7,211 nt of DNA from positions 1 through 7,211 of the forward strand of contig JAITHR010000257.1 of the NCBI GenBank assembly GCA_031279895.1, given 5' to 3'. A program made the position numbers and the translations under genes. The DNA is from Spirochaetaceae bacterium (GTDB lineage Bacteria; Spirochaetota; Spirochaetia; Treponematales; Breznakiellaceae). Shown one piece after another: positions 4,359-7,211 of the stretch (the first letter of the stretch is position 1; every line of letters begins with the position of its first letter). Under the pieces are notes generated by a model that ran no database searches, was not told where the DNA came from, and worked only from the letters and a program-made list of their open reading frames with translations.

Positions 4359-7178
4359 ATGATACAGCTCCTGTTCTTCCTGCGGTTTAAGACCCAGCTG
4401 CGCCGCACGCGGCCAGAGACCATACGCCTTCTTGAAAAGAAGGTGATCGGGATTATGGAGGCGGCTGGCGGCTCGGTTGACACCAAACACCGAGTCATTA
4501 CCGGCTCCTTTGACGAGCAGTCCTTAGGGGTATGGCTTACGATTATTACGGTGCTTGAGGCTATCCTCGACTCCGTTGACAAGGCGGCCCCGGAATTATA
4601 CGGCTATACCCTCGTGGTGGGGCGGGATATTTCGGATTATGAAATCCTGCCCCTTTGCAGCACCCTGACGGTGAAATCCGCGGGGGAAGGAATCTGGTGC
4701 GCGCCGGCGGCGCAGCTTCCGTTAAGCCCCTATATCACTATCGAGGAAAAACTCCCGTCCGACCTTGAGGCCGGCAGGGATAAAGCGGACATCGAGGCCG
4801 CGGGGCGCTTCCTTGCGGAGGGGTACGCCCGCCTGAAAATTATCGCCGCAACCCCGGCAAAAGACCGGATAAAAGAGCTTTTCCCGTTTCGGGAGAAAAT
4901 CCTGCGCCTTATCTGCTACGGCGCGCACCGGAACGCGGTGCTGTTAAGCCCGCGCTTCATAGGGAAACGGGACGGCGTGTACCGGTTCTGCGCCGAAACC
5001 CTGGGGGACATCCCGCCTTTGGTGCTCCGGTTCAACAAACGGAACGGCGTCGGCTGTTTCGCGGACCTCTACACGCCCCGTATCCGCGCTTTCATCGCGG
5101 ATGCGGATGCGGATGCGGCGCTTTCCGAACTGGACGCGCTGGCCTTCTATCTGTTTCGGGAGCGCCTCATGGAAGAGTATTCCGGCTACGTTATCCAAAA
5201 GGCCCGCCTCTTTTTCCAAAAGGTCCTTGGCGCCTATATCGGCGCGGTGAAACGGCGCAAAGCCATTCCCGTTCTGGTGCTGGAGAAAATCCATTACGCC
5301 GACGGCGCGGGCGCGAAACTGTGTCTTGAGGTCCTGAAAAGCCCGCCCCTCAAAACGGACCTCGCGGACCTCCTTGTGTACGGCACCTGCTCCTACCGGC
5401 ACGATACCGCCCGGAACGCGGACGATTCGGATGCGGCGCGGGCGGAGGAAACACTCCTGCCCTGGAAGGCCCTCCTTCTTAGGATTATCACGTTTACCCC
5501 GGAAGAGTGCCGTATCCCGCCGGTTCCCGATATGTCCCAGGACCTTTGGGAGATCGCCTATTCGGTTAAACTCCTGGGCCGCTATTTCCCCGGCTTTCTT
5601 TTTCCCCAGCTCTTTGAGGAGGAAGAGAAAAAGTCCTCCGTGCTCTCCAGAGCCTTCACGGTTCTTTTCAATCTGGGGGTCATCGACCGGATAGACGACC
5701 CCGCGCCGCGGATACCGGGCTTTACGGATCTTGCCGAAACGCGCCTGGGGGAGCGGAAAGAGCGGATACGCCAATTCGTGCGGAACCGGCTTCTGGCGTG
5801 GGTCCTCTCGGGCCGGCTGCGCCCCAGTTTCAGCCTCCTTGAGATCCTCTCTGACCTGGGCGGGAAAGGCGGGGACAAGCTCATCCTTGAGGCGGTGTAT
5901 CAGGATGTTATCAACGGCACGGTCAAAGGCATTGAAAAGGCCATTGCCGACGGCTGTTTCGACTCGGTGGTGGGATCCGAGAAAAGTCCGGCGCTGTACT
6001 ACATCTTTATCACCCTCAAAGCCCTTATTCACGGGAAAGAAACGGAGATTCGGGATGCCTTCAAAAAGGCGCCTCCGAAGGGGGATTTCTTTTCCTGCTA
6101 TACCATCCAGATTCTCGCCAACCTTACCGGCTACTATGTGGGGATAAAGCAGCTTGATACCGCCCTTGATACGATAAAAGAGGCCATGCTCATCGGCCAG
6201 AACCAGAAACAGGGCATCGCCCAGGTGTACCGGCTCTTTTCTCTGGTGAATATATCCAAACAGCGGGTAAACGACTCCCTTGATTATATGTCCTTCGCGG
6301 TGGATAACGCGGAAAAATCCGAGCAGTTTGACGAACTGACCGTGGCCTCCTACTATGCCGCTGAAGCCCAGTTCCTCTTCGGCAACCTTTCCAAGGCCGA
6401 AAAACTCGCGCTCAAAGCGGAGCAGGCCGCGCTCTCCGCGAAACGCGCCGCCTGGCTTGACCGCGCCCGCTTCCTTCGGGGGAAACTCCGGTTCGAGATA
6501 GGCCATTACAAGGACGCCCTCTCGTTCTTTGACGGGATACGCGCCGAACCTGCGGGGCCGGTTTCCGAAGACATGGCGAGTACCCTTGCCGCGTGGACGT
6601 ACCGGACCGCGGTGTACGCGGGATCCGGCGGCCCCCCGCCGCCTCCGGGACCCGACGGGTTTCTCTTTGAGACCGAGGCGGCCTATATGACCGGAAACTA
6701 CGAGAAAGCCCTTGAGCTGGCCCAAAGACCCCTGCCGGACTTTCCTGAATCGGAGTTTCTCTATACCGAGCGACCGGACTGGCGGAGTGGCTTTGCCCAG
6801 GGGGAGCTTCTCCTCCTCTCCCCGAAAGACCTCTGGGAGCGGATGCTCTTCGACTACCGCTGCCTTGCCCTTTGCCGGCTCCCCGCGTTTCAAAAGGAAA
6901 GGGAACTGGTGATACAACAGATGCAGCGCTTCACGCGGGACGTGCTTGTTCCCGACACTGACCCGAACGACATTTTTCACTTTTACGTGTATTACCGCAT
7001 CCTCCTTGAGTCTTCCGCCTCTGAAATCGACCTCAACACCGCGGTCAGCATGGCCTTTCGGCGCCTCCAGCGTCGGGCGAACCGCATAGACGACATGGAA
7101 ACCAAGCGGGTTTTTCTTACCCTTCACTACTGGAACGGCACCTTAAGCGCCGCTGCCAAAGAACACAAGCTCATATAA
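4359..7178 (+). CDS. Large cytoplasmic TPR protein with degenerate STAND/AAA-like NTPase region
   Basis: This 939-residue protein has no signal peptide or clear membrane segment. I do not recognise it as a named gene. The C-terminal half is helical with tetratricopeptide-like repeats, clearest at 663-692 (EAQFLFGNLSKAEKLALKAE), 705-727 (GKLRFEIGHYKDALSFFDGI) and 772-790 (EAAYMTGNYEKALELAQ), with weaker units at 577-654. A central region resembles the AAA_16/STAND fold of cyclase- and MalT-type regulators. VLLSPRFIGKRD (194-205) sits where a P-loop would be but has Ser for the first Gly and Arg for the final Ser/Thr. IPVLVLEKIHYADG (303-316) looks like a Walker B segment (usual form LLVLEDLHWAD), and LLVYGTCSYR (338-347) resembles sensor 1. 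Residues 18-90 vaguely recall a decayed class III cyclase domain (MEAAGGSVD, then LYGYTLVVGRD), which I regard as weak. Such proteins are usually scaffolds or signalling regulators. A GGPPPPPGP linker lies at 757-765. Coupling to pheT shows co-expression but does not prove a shared function. Confidence 0.8.
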   Translation: MIQLLFFLRFKTQLRRTRPETIRLLEKKVIGIMEAAGGSVDTKHRVITGSFDEQSLGVWLTIITVLEAILDSVDKAAPELYGYTLVVGRDISDYEILPLCSTLTVKSAGEGIWCAPAAQLPLSPYITIEEKLPSDLEAGRDKADIEAAGRFLAEGYARLKIIAATPAKDRIKELFPFREKILRLICYGAHRNAVLLSPRFIGKRDGVYRFCAETLGDIPPLVLRFNKRNGVGCFADLYTPRIRAFIADADADAALSELDALAFYLFRERLMEEYSGYVIQKARLFFQKVLGAYIGAVKRRKAIPVLVLEKIHYADGAGAKLCLEVLKSPPLKTDLADLLVYGTCSYRHDTARNADDSDAARAEETLLPWKALLLRIITFTPEECRIPPVPDMSQDLWEIAYSVKLLGRYFPGFLFPQLFEEEEKKSSVLSRAFTVLFNLGVIDRIDDPAPRIPGFTDLAETRLGERKERIRQFVRNRLLAWVLSGRLRPSFSLLEILSDLGGKGGDKLILEAVYQDVINGTVKGIEKAIADGCFDSVVGSEKSPALYYIFITLKALIHGKETEIRDAFKKAPPKGDFFSCYTIQILANLTGYYVGIKQLDTALDTIKEAMLIGQNQKQGIAQVYRLFSLVNISKQRVNDSLDYMSFAVDNAEKSEQFDELTVASYYAAEAQFLFGNLSKAEKLALKAEQAALSAKRAAWLDRARFLRGKLRFEIGHYKDALSFFDGIRAEPAGPVSEDMASTLAAWTYRTAVYAGSGGPPPPPGPDGFLFETEAAYMTGNYEKALELAQRPLPDFPESEFLYTERPDWRSGFAQGELLLLSPKDLWERMLFDYRCLALCRLPAFQKERELVIQQMQRFTRDVLVPDTDPNDIFHFYVYYRILLESSASEIDLNTAVSMAFRRLQRRANRIDDMETKRVFLTLHYWNGTLSAAAKEHKLI

Positions 7179-7181
7179 CCC

Positions 7182-7196
7182 GCAGCCTCCGGCTGT
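7182..7196 (+). terminator. Small hairpin after the 939-residue gene
   Basis: CAGCC (7183-7187) and GGCTG (7191-7195) form a five-pair stem with loop TCC, extended by a G-U pair, and are followed by TTTC. It starts four bases after the TAA at 7176-7178, where a terminator would be expected, but the stem and T tract are short. The window ends 15 bases later. Confidence 0.3.
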
Positions 7197-7211
7197 TTCA
7201 AACATGGCCGC

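Noticed and set aside
4944..7127. 727-codon open frame on the minus strand opposite the TPR protein gene
   Set aside because: No recognisable domain; antisense to a plus-strand gene with a perfect ribosome site and TPR signatures. Explained by codon bias.

Overview
The window looks like chromosomal DNA from a spirochaete, most likely a Treponema-like organism of the insect-gut group. Three things point there: an archaeal/eukaryotic-type phenylalanyl-tRNA synthetase beta chain, which is known from Borrelia and Treponema but unusual in other bacteria; a BspA-like leucine-rich-repeat lipoprotein with a relaxed lipobox (FIGC); and a SUMF1/FGE-sulfatase-fold surface-type protein, a family often expanded together with BspA-like proteins in these genomes. 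The assignment is inferred from gene content alone.

Layout. Bases 1-97 hold an inverted repeat (72-92) and no gene. An open frame at 98-1540 joins a 21-bp tandem array (134 to about 553) to a divergent SUMF1-type domain (about residues 190-480). The array starts as six near-identical units and decays into about 14 more units that keep the 21-bp register. Bases 1541-1624 hold a GC-rich hairpin and then a good ribosome site. Two half-frames follow, 1625-1864 (lipoprotein signal plus acidic Pro/Glu repeat) and 1903-2175 (single LRR plus tail). They read as one BspA-like lipoprotein gene broken by a frameshift near 1838-1860. Bases 2176-2594 contain no credible gene but are dense in structure: a nested G6/C6 hairpin, an 86-bp unit duplicated in tandem, and a strong intrinsic terminator ending 62 bases before the next start.

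The right-hand 4.6 kb is an ordinary, well-formed two-gene unit. pheT (2595-4349) is followed after nine bases, with its stop codon inside the Shine-Dalgarno of the next gene, by a 939-residue cytoplasmic protein (4359-7178). That protein has a degenerate STAND/AAA-like NTPase region and C-terminal TPRs. I see no sign that the left genes (SUMF1-like, LRR) act with the right pair. The left half looks like accessory, repeat-driven, partly decayed surface-protein territory, and the right half like conserved core genes. The features most worth following up are the diversifying 21-bp array fused to the SUMF1 domain, the duplicated 86-bp unit with the terminator in front of pheT, and the large protein that has apparently lost its P-loop and is coupled to pheT.
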